Part shown: positions 1 to 7,720 of the stretch, in pieces
Layout: every line of letters begins with the position of its first letter
Numbering within the stretch: position 1 is the stretch's first letter
DNA from: Streptomyces mayonensis
GTDB taxonomy: Bacteria; Actinomycetota; Actinomycetes; Streptomycetales; Streptomycetaceae
Length of the DNA stretch: 64,000 nt
Reading direction: 5' to 3'
NCBI RefSeq assembly: GCF_018982965.1
Contig: NZ_JACBYP010000027.1
Span: 17,369-81,368 of the forward strand
Notes under the pieces: model-generated
The model's database searches: none
Told to the model about the DNA's origin: nothing
What the model saw: the letters and a program-made list of their open reading frames with translations, nothing else
Made by a program: the position numbers and the translations under genes

Positions 1-783
1 GTCGACGTCGATCTCGGCGGGGCCGCCGTCGGGCAGGGTGAACTCGGCGCCGGTCTGCGCGTAGAGACCGGCGAACAGCCGCCAGTTCTGCGCGGTGTCG
101 GTGACGTGGCCGAAGAGGATGCCCGCCTGGCCGGTCGCCTCGGCGAGGGCCTTGCCCGCTTCGAGGAGCGCCTCGGGCGAGCCCATCGGGGCCAGCGCGC
201 CGGAGGAGTCGAGGAGTCCGGCCTTGTCCGCGGCCTTCTTGTCGTAGAAGACGATGAAGGGGTGGACGTCCAGCGGGATCGCGTAGACGGTGCCCTCGTG
301 CTGCGTGCGCGACCAGACCGCCGGGGTGAAGTCCTTCTCGCTGACGCCGTACTCGGCGAGCAGGTCCAGGTCGAAGGCGTCGACCAGGCCGCCGGGCGCG
401 TAGCCCGCCAGCCGGGACAGGTGCATGGCCGCCACGTCGGAGGCCCGGCCGCCGGCGGCGGACATGGCGAGCTTGGTGTAGTACGACGGGCCCCAGTCGA
501 GGATGGTGCGGTCGATCTCGAAGCCCTCGGCACCCCCGGCGCCCTTGGACACCGCCGCGATCATGTCGTCCATCAGCATGCCGTCGCCGCCCTGGAACAG
601 GTCCCAGACGCTCAGCGAGGACGCCCCGGAGGCCGAGGCCGGTGAGGCGCAGCCGGACAGCGGGCCCGCGGCGAGCAGGGCACCCGCTCCGGCCATGGCG
701 TGTCGCAGCAGCCGGCGGCGGCCGATGCGGCGTACGGGATCGGACACGGCCGGCACCCCCTGGGCAGGAAAACGGGAACTCAT
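1..783 (-). CDS. ABC transporter sugar-binding lipoprotein (N-terminal part)
   Basis: The first 261 codons are present; the C-terminus lies beyond the window edge. The N-terminus has a twin-arginine-like stretch (RRIGRRRLLRHAMAG), a hydrophobic run and a lipobox ending in Cys (LSGC), so the protein is probably exported by Tat and lipidated. The mature part (SLSVWDLFQGGDG, AIPLDVHPFIVFYDKKAADKAG) is typical of family 1 extracellular solute-binding proteins for sugars or oligosaccharides. It would deliver ligand to a permease/ATPase encoded further left. The start is ATG at 783-781. A promoter with an embedded palindrome lies just upstream, next to a divergent LacI-family regulator, which suggests sugar-responsive repression. 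The ligand is unknown. Confidence 0.88.
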   Translation of the reverse strand, partial: MSSRFPAQGVPAVSDPVRRIGRRRLLRHAMAGAGALLAAGPLSGCASPASASGASSLSVWDLFQGGDGMLMDDMIAAVSKGAGGAEGFEIDRTILDWGPSYYTKLAMSAAGGRASDVAAMHLSRLAGYAPGGLVDAFDLDLLAEYGVSEKDFTPAVWSRTQHEGTVYAIPLDVHPFIVFYDKKAADKAGLLDSSGALAPMGSPEALLEAGKALAEATGQAGILFGHVTDTAQNWRLFAGLYAQTGAEFTLPDGGPAEIDVD

Positions 784-822
784 CGCGGACCTTTCGACGG
801 CCGGAGCTCATGCGGTGGCTTG

Positions 823-851
823 TTTTTACATCGATGTACATTGGCTGTAAA
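823..851 (-). promoter_or_regulatory. Promoter with embedded LacI-type operator
   Basis: Reading leftward, TTTACA (851-846) and TAAAAA (828-823) are separated by exactly 17 bp, a sigma-70/HrdB-like promoter for the lipoprotein gene. A perfect 12-bp palindrome (tacatcgatgta, 827-838) with a central CG sits in the spacer and touches the -10, as expected for a LacI/GalR-family operator that blocks RNA polymerase. The divergent regulator gene begins about 120 bp away. Confidence 0.6.
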
Positions 852-973
852 GAGCTGAGGGCAGGGATGGACCGCCGGCGACCGCGAACGGGGCGGCACG
901 GCCGGCCGTGCCGCAGCCCGACGGCCCGCCGGGACATAGACTCTGGCAGCGCGCAGGAGGCAGGGAGGTCTCG

Positions 974-2029
974 GTGGCACGGCCCAGGATCAAGGACGTC
1001 GCACGTCACGCGGGCGTGTCGGAGAAGACGGTGTCCAATGTCATCAACGACTACGCCCATGTCTCCGACCGCACGCGGACGCTGGTGCGCGCGTCCATCG
1101 AGCAGCTCGGGTACCGGGTCAACCTGGCCGGCCGGCACTTGCGCAAGGGCCGAACCGGCATCATCGCGCTGGTCGTTCCGGAACTGGACATACCGTACTT
1201 CGCGGAGCTGGCCCGGCATGTGATCCGGGAGGCCGAGAAGTGCTCCCTGACCGTGCTGATCCACCAGTCGGGGGCGGACCGCGCCCATGAGCTGGCCGCG
1301 CTGGCCGGGTTCGGCTCGACCTTCGTGGACGGGATCATCCTCAGTCCGCTCGCCCTGACCGCGGACGACCTGCGCGACCGCGACGGCTTCCCGCCGACCG
1401 TGCTCCTCGGTGAGCTGCTCGAGGAGGGCGCCGACCACGTGGCCATCGACAACGAGCGTGCCGCGTACGAGGCGACCCGCCACCTGATCGGCCTGGGACG
1501 GCGCACCGTCCTCGCCGTCGGCGGTGTCGACGCCCCGGGTCTCGGCACGGCGGAGGCCCGCACCCGGGGCTACCGTGCCGCGCTGGCGGAGGCGGGACTC
1601 GCCCCCGGCCCGGCCGCCCTGGTGCCGGTCGACTCCTTCCGGATGCCCGCCGGCGCCCTCGCCGTGGCGCGGGTGCTGCGGGACGGCACGCGGTTCGACG
1701 CGCTGCTGTGCCTCAACGACCAGTTGGCGCTGGGGGCGTTGCGCACGCTGTACGAGCACGGGGTCCGGGTGCCCGGGGACGTCGCCGTCATCGGCTTCGA
1801 CGACGTGGAGGGCGGGCGGTTCAGTGTGCCGACGCTGAGCACGGTGGCGCCGGACAAGGCGGCGGTGGCGAAGGTCGCCGTGCAGCTGCTGCGGCGCCGC
1901 ATCGAGGAGGCGACGGACCCGGACGCCACCCGCAACGGCACGGAGGCGGGGGCGCATTCCACCCAGGACCGCATCGTGGCGCACCGGCTCGTCCTGAGGG
2001 AGAGCACGCAGGGCCGCGGCGAGCACTGA
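974..2029 (+). CDS. LacI-family transcriptional regulator
   Basis: A protein of 351 aa. The N-terminal LacI helix-turn-helix is clear (RIKDVARHAGVSEKTVSNVI), followed by the hinge (GYRVNLAGRHLRKGRTG) and a periplasmic-binding-protein-like effector domain (IALVVPELDIPYFAELARHV, DGIILSPL, AVIGFDDVEGGRFSVPTLSTV). The GTG at 974 is preferred because the HTH starts right after it and a purine-rich ribosome site (ggaggcaggg) precedes it; a longer frame from 908 would add 22 residues that look non-coding. It is divergent from the sugar-binding lipoprotein and is presumably its sugar-responsive repressor. The effector is unknown. Confidence 0.92.
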   Translation: MARPRIKDVARHAGVSEKTVSNVINDYAHVSDRTRTLVRASIEQLGYRVNLAGRHLRKGRTGIIALVVPELDIPYFAELARHVIREAEKCSLTVLIHQSGADRAHELAALAGFGSTFVDGIILSPLALTADDLRDRDGFPPTVLLGELLEEGADHVAIDNERAAYEATRHLIGLGRRTVLAVGGVDAPGLGTAEARTRGYRAALAEAGLAPGPAALVPVDSFRMPAGALAVARVLRDGTRFDALLCLNDQLALGALRTLYEHGVRVPGDVAVIGFDDVEGGRFSVPTLSTVAPDKAAVAKVAVQLLRRRIEEATDPDATRNGTEAGAHSTQDRIVAHRLVLRESTQGRGEH

Positions 2030-2056
2030 CGGGCCGCCCGACCGGGCGGGTCGGTT

Positions 2057-2091
2057 CCTGCGGGCCGGGCCGGGCCGGCCCGGCCCGCAGG
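2057..2091 (+). terminator. Perfect 15-bp stem terminator
   Basis: Inverted repeat with 15-bp perfect GC-rich arms (cctgcgggccgggcc and its complement) and a 5-nt loop, 28 bp after the LacI-family stop codon. There is no T-run, which is usual for Streptomyces terminators. Confidence 0.65.
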
Positions 2092-2100
2092 TACGCGTCC

Positions 2101-2310
2101 CCTCCGTGGTGCTTTCGATCGATCCCGGGGTGCCTTGGCCGACTTCGTGGCACCTTGGCCGGCTCCGTGGCGCCTCAGCCGACTCCGTGGTGCCTTCGCC
2201 GACTCCTTCGGCACCTTCGCCGACTCCGTGGCGCCTTCGCCGACTCCGTGGTGCCTTCGTCACTCCATGGCGCGTTCACGACTCCATGACCTTTCGTCGG
2301 CCTCGTGGTG
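2101..2310. repeat. Degenerate 20-bp tandem repeat array
   Basis: About ten head-to-tail units of 19-21 bp with the core gactccgtggtgccttcgcc (units begin near 2141, 2161, 2181, 2201, 2222, 2242, 2261 and 2280). Frames crossing it give repetitive peptides without a ribosome site, so it is treated as non-coding. It fills much of the 498-bp gap between the LacI regulator and the permease gene. Confidence 0.75.
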
Positions 2311-2425
2311 CTTTCGCAGACAGGATGACCGGCCGTCGGAGCAGGCCTGCTCCAGGCCTCGGGCAGGGGTGCGCCATTGGACTGCCCCTGGAGCCAAAAA
2401 TGGTATTCCATTTGCCACAGACCCC

Positions 2426-2455
2426 TTGACGGTGCGGTTTGGCGAAAACTACGTT
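2426..2455 (+). promoter_or_regulatory. Putative promoter of the NCS1 permease operon
   Basis: TTGACG (2426-2431) and TACGTT (2450-2455) with an 18-bp spacer lie about 70 bp before the permease start. The surrounding sequence (tttgccaca ... ctttgtggaa) is less GC-rich than its neighbours and may hold a regulator site, possibly for the GntR protein encoded downstream. The assignment is by eye only. Confidence 0.4.
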
Positions 2456-2527
2456 CTGTTCACCGGAAAGCCACTTTCGCTTTGTGGAACTCTCCAACTC
2501 CCCCGCACCTGATCCCAGGAGTCCCGT

Positions 2528-4015
2528 ATGACTGCCCTGGAAGACCGCTGCTCCCCCGGGCGGACCGGCGAGAACGCCACCAGCCCCGGCCTCTACACCT
2601 ACGACCTGGCCCCGACCAAGCGCGACGGGCGCCGCTGGGGCGCGTACAACGTCTTCACGCTCTGGGCCAACGACGTGCACAGCCTGGGCAATTACGCCTT
2701 CGCCATCGGGCTGTTCGCGCTGGGGCTCAACGTGTGGGGCATCCTCGCCGCCTTCGCGCTGGCCTCGGTCCTGCTCTTCCTCCTGCTCACCCTGTCCGGA
2801 TTCATGGGCCACAAGACGGGCGTGCCGTTCCCGGTCATGAGCCGCATCGCCTTCGGCATCAGGGGAGCCAAGATTCCGGCGGCCGTCCGGGGCGCCGTGG
2901 CGATCGCCTGGTTTGGTATCCAGACCTATCTGGCGTCCGCCGTGCTGAGTGCTCTCCTGGTGGCCATGTTCCCGTCGCTGGCCTCCCTTGACGCGAACTC
3001 CCTGCTCGGCCAGTCGACGCTCGGCTGGATCACGTTCATGGTGCTGTGGGCCCTGCAGGTGCTGATCGTCAGCTACGGCATGCAGATGATCCGCCGGTAC
3101 ATGGCCTTCGCGGCGCCCACCACCCTGATCACGATGTGCGCCCTGGCCGTGTGGATGTTCGTCCGGGCCGACGGCTCGGTCTCCGTCTCCGTCGGCGATC
3201 CGCTGACCGGCGGCGCCATGTGGCTGCAGGTGCTCCAGGCGGCGGCCCTGTGGGTGGTGATCTACGGGACGTTCGTACTGAACTTCTGCGACTTCACCCG
3301 GTCCGCGCGCAGCCGCGCCTCCATCGTCCGGGGCAACGTGATCGGCATCCCGGTCAACATGCTGTTCTTCGCGGGCATCGTGGCGGTCCTCAGCGGCGCC
3401 CAGTTCAGCCTCGACGGGCACGTCATCACCAGTCCGACCGACATCGTCAGGACCATCCCCAACATGTTCCTGCTCGCCGTGGCCTCCCTCTGTCTGATCG
3501 CCCTCACGGTGGCGGTGAACCTCCTGGCCAACTTCGTGGCGCCGATCTACGCCCTGGTCGACCTGTTCCCGCACCGCCTCGACTTCCGCCGCGCCGGTCT
3601 GGTCAGCGCGGTGCTCGGCCTGGTGATCACGCCCTGGAACCTCTACAACAGCCCGGTCGTCGTCAACTACTTCCTCGGCGGACTCGGCGCCCTGCTCGGC
3701 CCGCTGTTCGGCGTGATCATGGCGGACTACTGGCTGCTGCGCAGGTCCCGGGTGAACGTGCCGGCCCTCTACACCGAGGAGGCGGGCGCCGAGTACCACT
3801 ACCGCCGGGGCTACAACCCGCGGGCGGTCGCCGCCTTCGTGCCCGCCGCCGCGATCGCCGTCGTCGTCGCCCTGGTCCCGTTCTTCCACGCCGCGGCGGG
3901 CTTCTCCTGGTTCATCGGCGCGATCGTCGCCGCCGTGCTGTACGCCGCCGTCGCCGACCGCGCCGCACCGGTCCGCGACGTGGACGGCGAGGCCATCGCC
4001 GTCGCGGCGGAGTAG
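2528..4015 (+). CDS. NCS1 family permease (hydantoin/allantoin/cytosine type)
   Basis: A 495-aa integral membrane protein with about 12 hydrophobic segments. The N-terminal NCS1 signature is present (GLYTYDLAPTKRDGRRWGAYNVFTLWANDVHSLGNYAFAIG, in part), followed by helices such as AIAWFGIQTYLASAVL, SYGMQMIRRYMAFAAPTT and LLGPLFGVIMADYWLLRRSRV. The family carries nucleobases, hydantoins or allantoin with cations. The ATG at 2528 follows an aggag ribosome site. The Asp/Glu racemase-like gene lies 72 bp downstream and a GntR regulator follows it, so the three look like one uptake-and-conversion unit. Which substrate is carried cannot be told from the sequence. Confidence 0.9.
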   Translation: MTALEDRCSPGRTGENATSPGLYTYDLAPTKRDGRRWGAYNVFTLWANDVHSLGNYAFAIGLFALGLNVWGILAAFALASVLLFLLLTLSGFMGHKTGVPFPVMSRIAFGIRGAKIPAAVRGAVAIAWFGIQTYLASAVLSALLVAMFPSLASLDANSLLGQSTLGWITFMVLWALQVLIVSYGMQMIRRYMAFAAPTTLITMCALAVWMFVRADGSVSVSVGDPLTGGAMWLQVLQAAALWVVIYGTFVLNFCDFTRSARSRASIVRGNVIGIPVNMLFFAGIVAVLSGAQFSLDGHVITSPTDIVRTIPNMFLLAVASLCLIALTVAVNLLANFVAPIYALVDLFPHRLDFRRAGLVSAVLGLVITPWNLYNSPVVVNYFLGGLGALLGPLFGVIMADYWLLRRSRVNVPALYTEEAGAEYHYRRGYNPRAVAAFVPAAAIAVVVALVPFFHAAAGFSWFIGAIVAAVLYAAVADRAAPVRDVDGEAIAVAAE

Positions 4016-4087
4016 CCCCGCGCCGCGACCACGCCCCCGTCGCGCGCCACGTCACCCCGAGCCCCCGAGCAGAAGGCCGACCCACGC

Positions 4088-4813
4088 ATGCGCATCCTCG
4101 TGGTCAACGTCAACACCACGCAGTCCATCACCGACGCCATCGGCCGGCAGGCGGCCGGTGCCGCCGCCCAGGGCACCGAGATCGTCCCGCTCACACCGGC
4201 CTTCGGGGCCGAGTCGGTCGAGGGCAACTACGAGAGCTACCTGGCCGCCGTCGCCGTGATGGAGGCGGTCCGGGCCCACCCGGGGCCGTTCGACGCGGTG
4301 ATCCAGGCCGGTTACGGCGAGCACGGCCGCGAAGGCCTCCAGGAGCTGCTGGACGTCCCCGTCGTGGACATCACCGAGGCCGCCGCGAGCACCGCCCAGT
4401 TCCTGGGGCGCCGGTACTCCGTCGTCACCACCCTCGACCGTACCGTCCCGCTGATCGAGCAACGCCTGGCGGTGGCCGGGCTGAGCGACCGGTGCGCCTC
4501 GGTGCGCGCCAGCGGGCTGGCCGTGCTCGAACTGGAGCGGGACGAGCGGGCCGCCGTGGACGCCATCACCGAACAGGCCGCCCGTGCCGTGGAGGAGGAC
4601 CGGGCGGAGGTGATCTGCCTGGGCTGCGGGGGCATGGCCGGTCTCGCCGAACGCGTGGTGGAACGCACCGGCGTCCCCGTGGTCGACGGCGTCGCCGCGG
4701 CGGTGACGGTCGCCGAGTCCCTGGTCCGGCTCGGGCTGTCCACGTCCAAGGTCCGCACGTACGCGCGTCCGCGCCCCAAGCGGATCGTCAACTGGCCGCC
4801 GCGGACGGGCTGA
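4088..4813 (+). CDS. Asp/Glu/hydantoin racemase superfamily protein lacking the first catalytic Cys
   Basis: A 241-aa cytoplasmic protein of the aspartate/glutamate/hydantoin racemase fold (MRILVVNVNTTQSITDAIG at the start; VPVVDITEAA; LGCGGMAGLAERV). Two-base racemases use one Cys in each half. The second is present (Cys180 in LGCGGM). At the first position, usually ACFGDPG-like, this protein reads QAGYGEHG, with Gly75 in place of Cys. That is the arrangement of arylmalonate decarboxylase (Gly74/Cys188) rather than of a racemase. It follows the NCS1 permease and precedes a GntR regulator. Either a decarboxylase/lyase role or a divergent one-Cys racemase is possible. Confidence 0.85.
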   Translation: MRILVVNVNTTQSITDAIGRQAAGAAAQGTEIVPLTPAFGAESVEGNYESYLAAVAVMEAVRAHPGPFDAVIQAGYGEHGREGLQELLDVPVVDITEAAASTAQFLGRRYSVVTTLDRTVPLIEQRLAVAGLSDRCASVRASGLAVLELERDERAAVDAITEQAARAVEEDRAEVICLGCGGMAGLAERVVERTGVPVVDGVAAAVTVAESLVRLGLSTSKVRTYARPRPKRIVNWPPRTG

Positions 4814-4939
4814 CCCGTCCCCGCCTCCTGCCGCCCCGGCCGCAGACCCGCCCCGGGGTATTCTGACGGGCCGCCCGACCGCCGCCCCCGCCCGGCGCGG
4901 TCGGCGTACCGGGTACGGGAAGAGCGACGAGGGACGGCG

Positions 4940-5629
4940 ATGGCTGCGTCAGAGGGCTTCACGCCCGAGTCCGAGCGGGTCACGCGGCGGTTGCGCGACG
5001 AGATCATCGACGGCGTGCGGGGGCCGGGCAGCCGCCTGGTCGAAAGGGAGTTGGCCGAGTCGCTCGGGGTGAGCCGCCTCCCCGTCCGCGAGGCGCTCAG
5101 GATCCTGGTGTCGGAGGGGCTCGTGACGCCGAGGCCGCGGACCTGGGCGGTGGTGCGGGAGTTCACCACGAGCGACATCGCCGACCTCGACGAGGTCCGC
5201 TCCGGGCTGGAGACGCTGGGGTTCCGGCTCGCGGCCCAGCGGCACACGCGCGAGGGCCTCGACCGGCTGCGCGCGACGGTGGACACCGAACTCGACGCCG
5301 CCCGCGCGGGTGACGCGGTACGGGCCCGCAGGGCGGCGGCCGACTTCCACCAGACGGTCATCTCGCTGGCCGCCAACGAGTTGCTCAGCGAACTCGAACG
5401 CGTCCTGCGCAGCCGGCTGCGCTGGCTCCTGGGCCAGCACGACGACCTGCTGGCCGTCGCGCTGGAGCACGACGCCCTGTGCCGGGCCATCGCGGCGCGC
5501 GACGTGGAGCGCGTCCAGGAACTCGTCCTGCACCACCTGTCGACCAGCCGCAGCGCGGCCCTGGGCCACCACGCGCAGGAACGCGCGACCCGCGAAGAAC
5601 GGGAGCGGTCCCGGTCGGACCGGTCCTAG
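4940..5629 (+). CDS. GntR family (FadR/FCD) transcriptional regulator
   Basis: A 229-aa protein. The N-terminal winged helix is seen in RLRDEIIDGVRGPGSRLVERELAESLGVSRLPVREALRIL (in part), and an all-helical FCD ligand domain follows (DLDEVRSGLETLGFRLAAQRH, DFHQTVISLAANELLSELER). It lies 126 bp after the racemase-like gene on the same strand and probably controls the permease operon. Its C-terminal tail (ATREERERSRSDRS) runs into a 15-bp tandem repeat array shared with the converging AraC gene. The two stop codons overlap by 3 bp at a TAG/CTA palindrome. Confidence 0.88.
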   Translation: MAASEGFTPESERVTRRLRDEIIDGVRGPGSRLVERELAESLGVSRLPVREALRILVSEGLVTPRPRTWAVVREFTTSDIADLDEVRSGLETLGFRLAAQRHTREGLDRLRATVDTELDAARAGDAVRARRAAADFHQTVISLAANELLSELERVLRSRLRWLLGQHDDLLAVALEHDALCRAIAARDVERVQELVLHHLSTSRSAALGHHAQERATREERERSRSDRS

Positions 5630-5755
5630 CGAGAACGGTCGCCACCGGACCGGTCCTGGAGGGAGCGGTCCCGGTCGGTCCGGTTCTGGGGGGAGCGGTC
5701 CTGTTGGGAACGGTCGCCGCGAGGGCGGTCCCGGTGGGAGCGGTCCCGGCCAGGG
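5600..5755. repeat. 15-bp tandem repeat spanning two gene ends
   Basis: GGTC (or GGTT) recurs every 15 bp at 5607, 5622, 5637, 5652, 5667, 5682, 5697, 5712, 5727 and 5742, with flanks resembling gggagcggtcccggt. On the minus strand it encodes eight pentapeptides of the form xDRSx at the C-terminus of the AraC-type regulator; on the plus strand it encodes the last residues of the GntR protein. Confidence 0.8.
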
Positions 5756-6522
5756 CCCCGCTCGCCCGTCGTGAAACGGGACGGCGGAAGGCCGAAGGTG
5801 CGGGTGAAGGCGGCGGTGAACGCGGCGGGCGTCGCGTACCCGAGGCGGCCGGCGACCTCGCCGACCGGCGCGGTGCGCAGCAGCGGCACCGCAGCGAGCA
5901 GGCGTGCGCGGGCCCGCCACACGGCGGGGCTGTCGCCGGTCTGCGTGCGGAAGAGCCGGGTGAAGGCCCGTTCGCTCATCGCCGCCCGCGCGGCCCAGTC
6001 GGCGTTGGTGACGCCGGCGTCCGGGGCCGCCAGGTACTCCCGGCAGAGCGAGGAGAGCACGGCTGAGGCGGGGATCGCCACGTGGAACGGGAGCGGGGCC
6101 CGCGCCGCGATCTCGTGCAGGAGGAGGTCGGCGATGCTGCCCGCCCGCCCCGACAGGCTGTAGTCGGCCTCGAACTCGACTGCGGCCAGGAGCAGTTCAC
6201 GCAGCAGCGGCGGCACGTCCACGACCTTGCACGTGCGGGGCCACCAGGGCACGGCGGCCGGCTCGACGTAGAGGCTGCGGGTGCTCACGCCCAGCATGCG
6301 CACCCGGTGCCGGGTGGCGGCGGGGACCAGGACGGCGCGCTCGGGCGGAACGGTCCAGGTGCCGTCGGCGGTGTCGACGACCATGACGCCGGTGGCGCCG
6401 TACAGGAACTGCGCGCGCCGGTGTTCGTGCCAGTCCAGGAGGTGGCCCGGCGGGTAGTCGGTGCCGATCGGCAGGACGGCCCGGTCCACGTGGTCGACGT
6501 CGGCCAGGGGAACGTTCTTCAC
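5626..6522 (-). CDS. AraC family transcriptional regulator with pentapeptide-repeat tail
   Basis: A protein of 298 aa. It has an N-terminal cupin-like sensor (LDWHEHRRAQFLYGATGVM, VPPERAVLVPAATRHRV) and a C-terminal AraC double HTH (NADWAARAAMSERAFTRLF, VAGRLGYATPAAFTAAFTRTFG). The start is taken as GTG at 6522-6520, where the cupin domain begins; further upstream the reading has no family resemblance. The last ~40 residues are a charged low-complexity run of DRS pentapeptides made by a DNA repeat array. It is divergent from a TauE/SafE permease, 94 bp away, which it probably regulates. Confidence 0.88.
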   Translation of the reverse strand: MKNVPLADVDHVDRAVLPIGTDYPPGHLLDWHEHRRAQFLYGATGVMVVDTADGTWTVPPERAVLVPAATRHRVRMLGVSTRSLYVEPAAVPWWPRTCKVVDVPPLLRELLLAAVEFEADYSLSGRAGSIADLLLHEIAARAPLPFHVAIPASAVLSSLCREYLAAPDAGVTNADWAARAAMSERAFTRLFRTQTGDSPAVWRARARLLAAVPLLRTAPVGEVAGRLGYATPAAFTAAFTRTFGLPPSRFTTGERGPGRDRSHRDRPRGDRSQQDRSPQNRTDRDRSLQDRSGGDRSR

Positions 6523-6616
6523 CCGGGCCACCCTACGGCCGTCCTGGCCGAGTCTCGAAGGAAAGGTGCCGGGCATCGAATGCGGGCGGCTGCCGGGCGC
6601 TGGTGAGGTGGTCCTC

Positions 6617-7453
6617 ATGGACCTTGTGGCACTGCTCGGCATCGGGCTGCTCACCGGCGCGACGACCGTGCTGTTCGGATTCGGCGGCGGCTTCGTCGCC
6701 GTCCCGGTCGTGGTGTGGGCGGACGCCGCCCTGGGCACGGACGCGATCCGCGTGGCCACGGCCACCTCGGCCGTGGTGATGGTGGTGAACGCCGCCTTCG
6801 CGACGGCCGTCACGCCGCGGCGGGTGCTGGGCGCCCTGCGCGGCGGCGGCCCGCTGCTCGCCCTGCTCGGCGCCGGTGCCGCGGCCGGGGCGCTCGCCGC
6901 TCGCCACGCCCCGGCGGGGCTGATCCGCTGGGCGTTCGTCGGCTACGTCGCCCTCACCGTCGTGGACCTGCTGCTGCGTCCCGGTTTCCTGCGCCCGCAC
7001 GCCCCGGCCGCGCCTGCGGGCCCGACGGCAGGGCCGGGGCCCGAGCCGGAACCGGTCGCGCGGGCACCGCGCCCGCTCCCGGCGCTCGTCGGCGCACCCG
7101 TCGGCGCGGTGGCGGCCTTCCTCGGTGTCGGCGGCAGCGTCATGACCGTGCCGGCGATGCGGCGCTCCGGGCACACCATGCAGGTGGCGACCGCGCTGGC
7201 CAATCCACTGACCCTGGCCGTCGCGCTCCCGGCCGCCGTCGTCTTCCTGGGCGGCACCGGGGGCCCCGCCGGAGCCCCCGCGCACCCGGACCTGGTGGGC
7301 CTGGTGGACCTCCGGGCGGCCGCGGCCCTCCTGCTGGGCGCCCTGCCGGTGATCGCGGTGCTGCGCCGCCGCCCGCCCCGCATCCCCGACCGCGTCCACG
7401 CCTGGACGTACGTGGCGCTGCTCGGTGCGGTGACCGTGGCGATGCTGCCCTGA
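6617..7453 (+). CDS. TauE/SafE family membrane permease
   Basis: A 278-aa membrane protein with two similar hydrophobic halves characteristic of the TauE/SafE (DUF81) anion exporter family: LLTGATTVLFGFGGGFVAVPV in the first half and GAVAAFLGVGGSVMTVPAM in the second. Residues from about 136 to 160 form a Pro/Ala-rich cytoplasmic linker. The ATG at 6617 is chosen because the first transmembrane helix begins immediately after it. The divergent AraC-type protein is the likely regulator. Family members export sulfite, sulfoacetate or other organosulfur anions; the substrate here is not known. Confidence 0.86.
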   Translation: MDLVALLGIGLLTGATTVLFGFGGGFVAVPVVVWADAALGTDAIRVATATSAVVMVVNAAFATAVTPRRVLGALRGGGPLLALLGAGAAAGALAARHAPAGLIRWAFVGYVALTVVDLLLRPGFLRPHAPAAPAGPTAGPGPEPEPVARAPRPLPALVGAPVGAVAAFLGVGGSVMTVPAMRRSGHTMQVATALANPLTLAVALPAAVVFLGGTGGPAGAPAHPDLVGLVDLRAAAALLLGALPVIAVLRRRPPRIPDRVHAWTYVALLGAVTVAMLP

Positions 7454-7529
7454 CGCCGGCGGGGCGTGCCCGGGGCGGCCGCCCGGCGAGGGCCCGCACC
7501 GGTACGTCCCGGCCCCTCACCCGTCCGGC

Positions 7530-7615
7530 ACGTCGGCCACGCTTCGCTGGACGTGGAAACGTCGGCCACGCTTCGTTGGACGTGGAAACGTCGGTCACGC
7601 TTCGTGGACGTAGAA
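7530..7615. repeat. Three-copy 29-bp tandem repeat
   Basis: Three head-to-tail copies (7530-7558, 7559-7587, 7588-7615) of acgtcggccacgcttcgctgg followed by acgtggaa; the third is 1 bp shorter. Each copy begins ACGTC and carries GACGT towards its end, so each can fold into an imperfect hairpin. It lies in the 267-bp gap between the permease gene and the small membrane protein gene. Not coding in any frame with a ribosome site. Confidence 0.8.
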
Positions 7616-7720
7616 CCGGAAACCGGGGGCATACGGGAGCCCGAAGGGGCTTTTCCTTTCCTCCTCCGTATTCCGCCCTCCGCACGCCCCCTGCTCCGCC
7701 GCCGACGACGGGAGTCCTCC

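Noticed and set aside
2106..2512. Short frames over the 20-bp tandem repeats.
   Set aside because: Peptides are repeats of the DNA unit, with no ribosome site or family resemblance.
7530..7615. The 29-bp repeats as a possible CRISPR array.
   Set aside because: Units are directly adjacent with no unique spacers and no cas genes.
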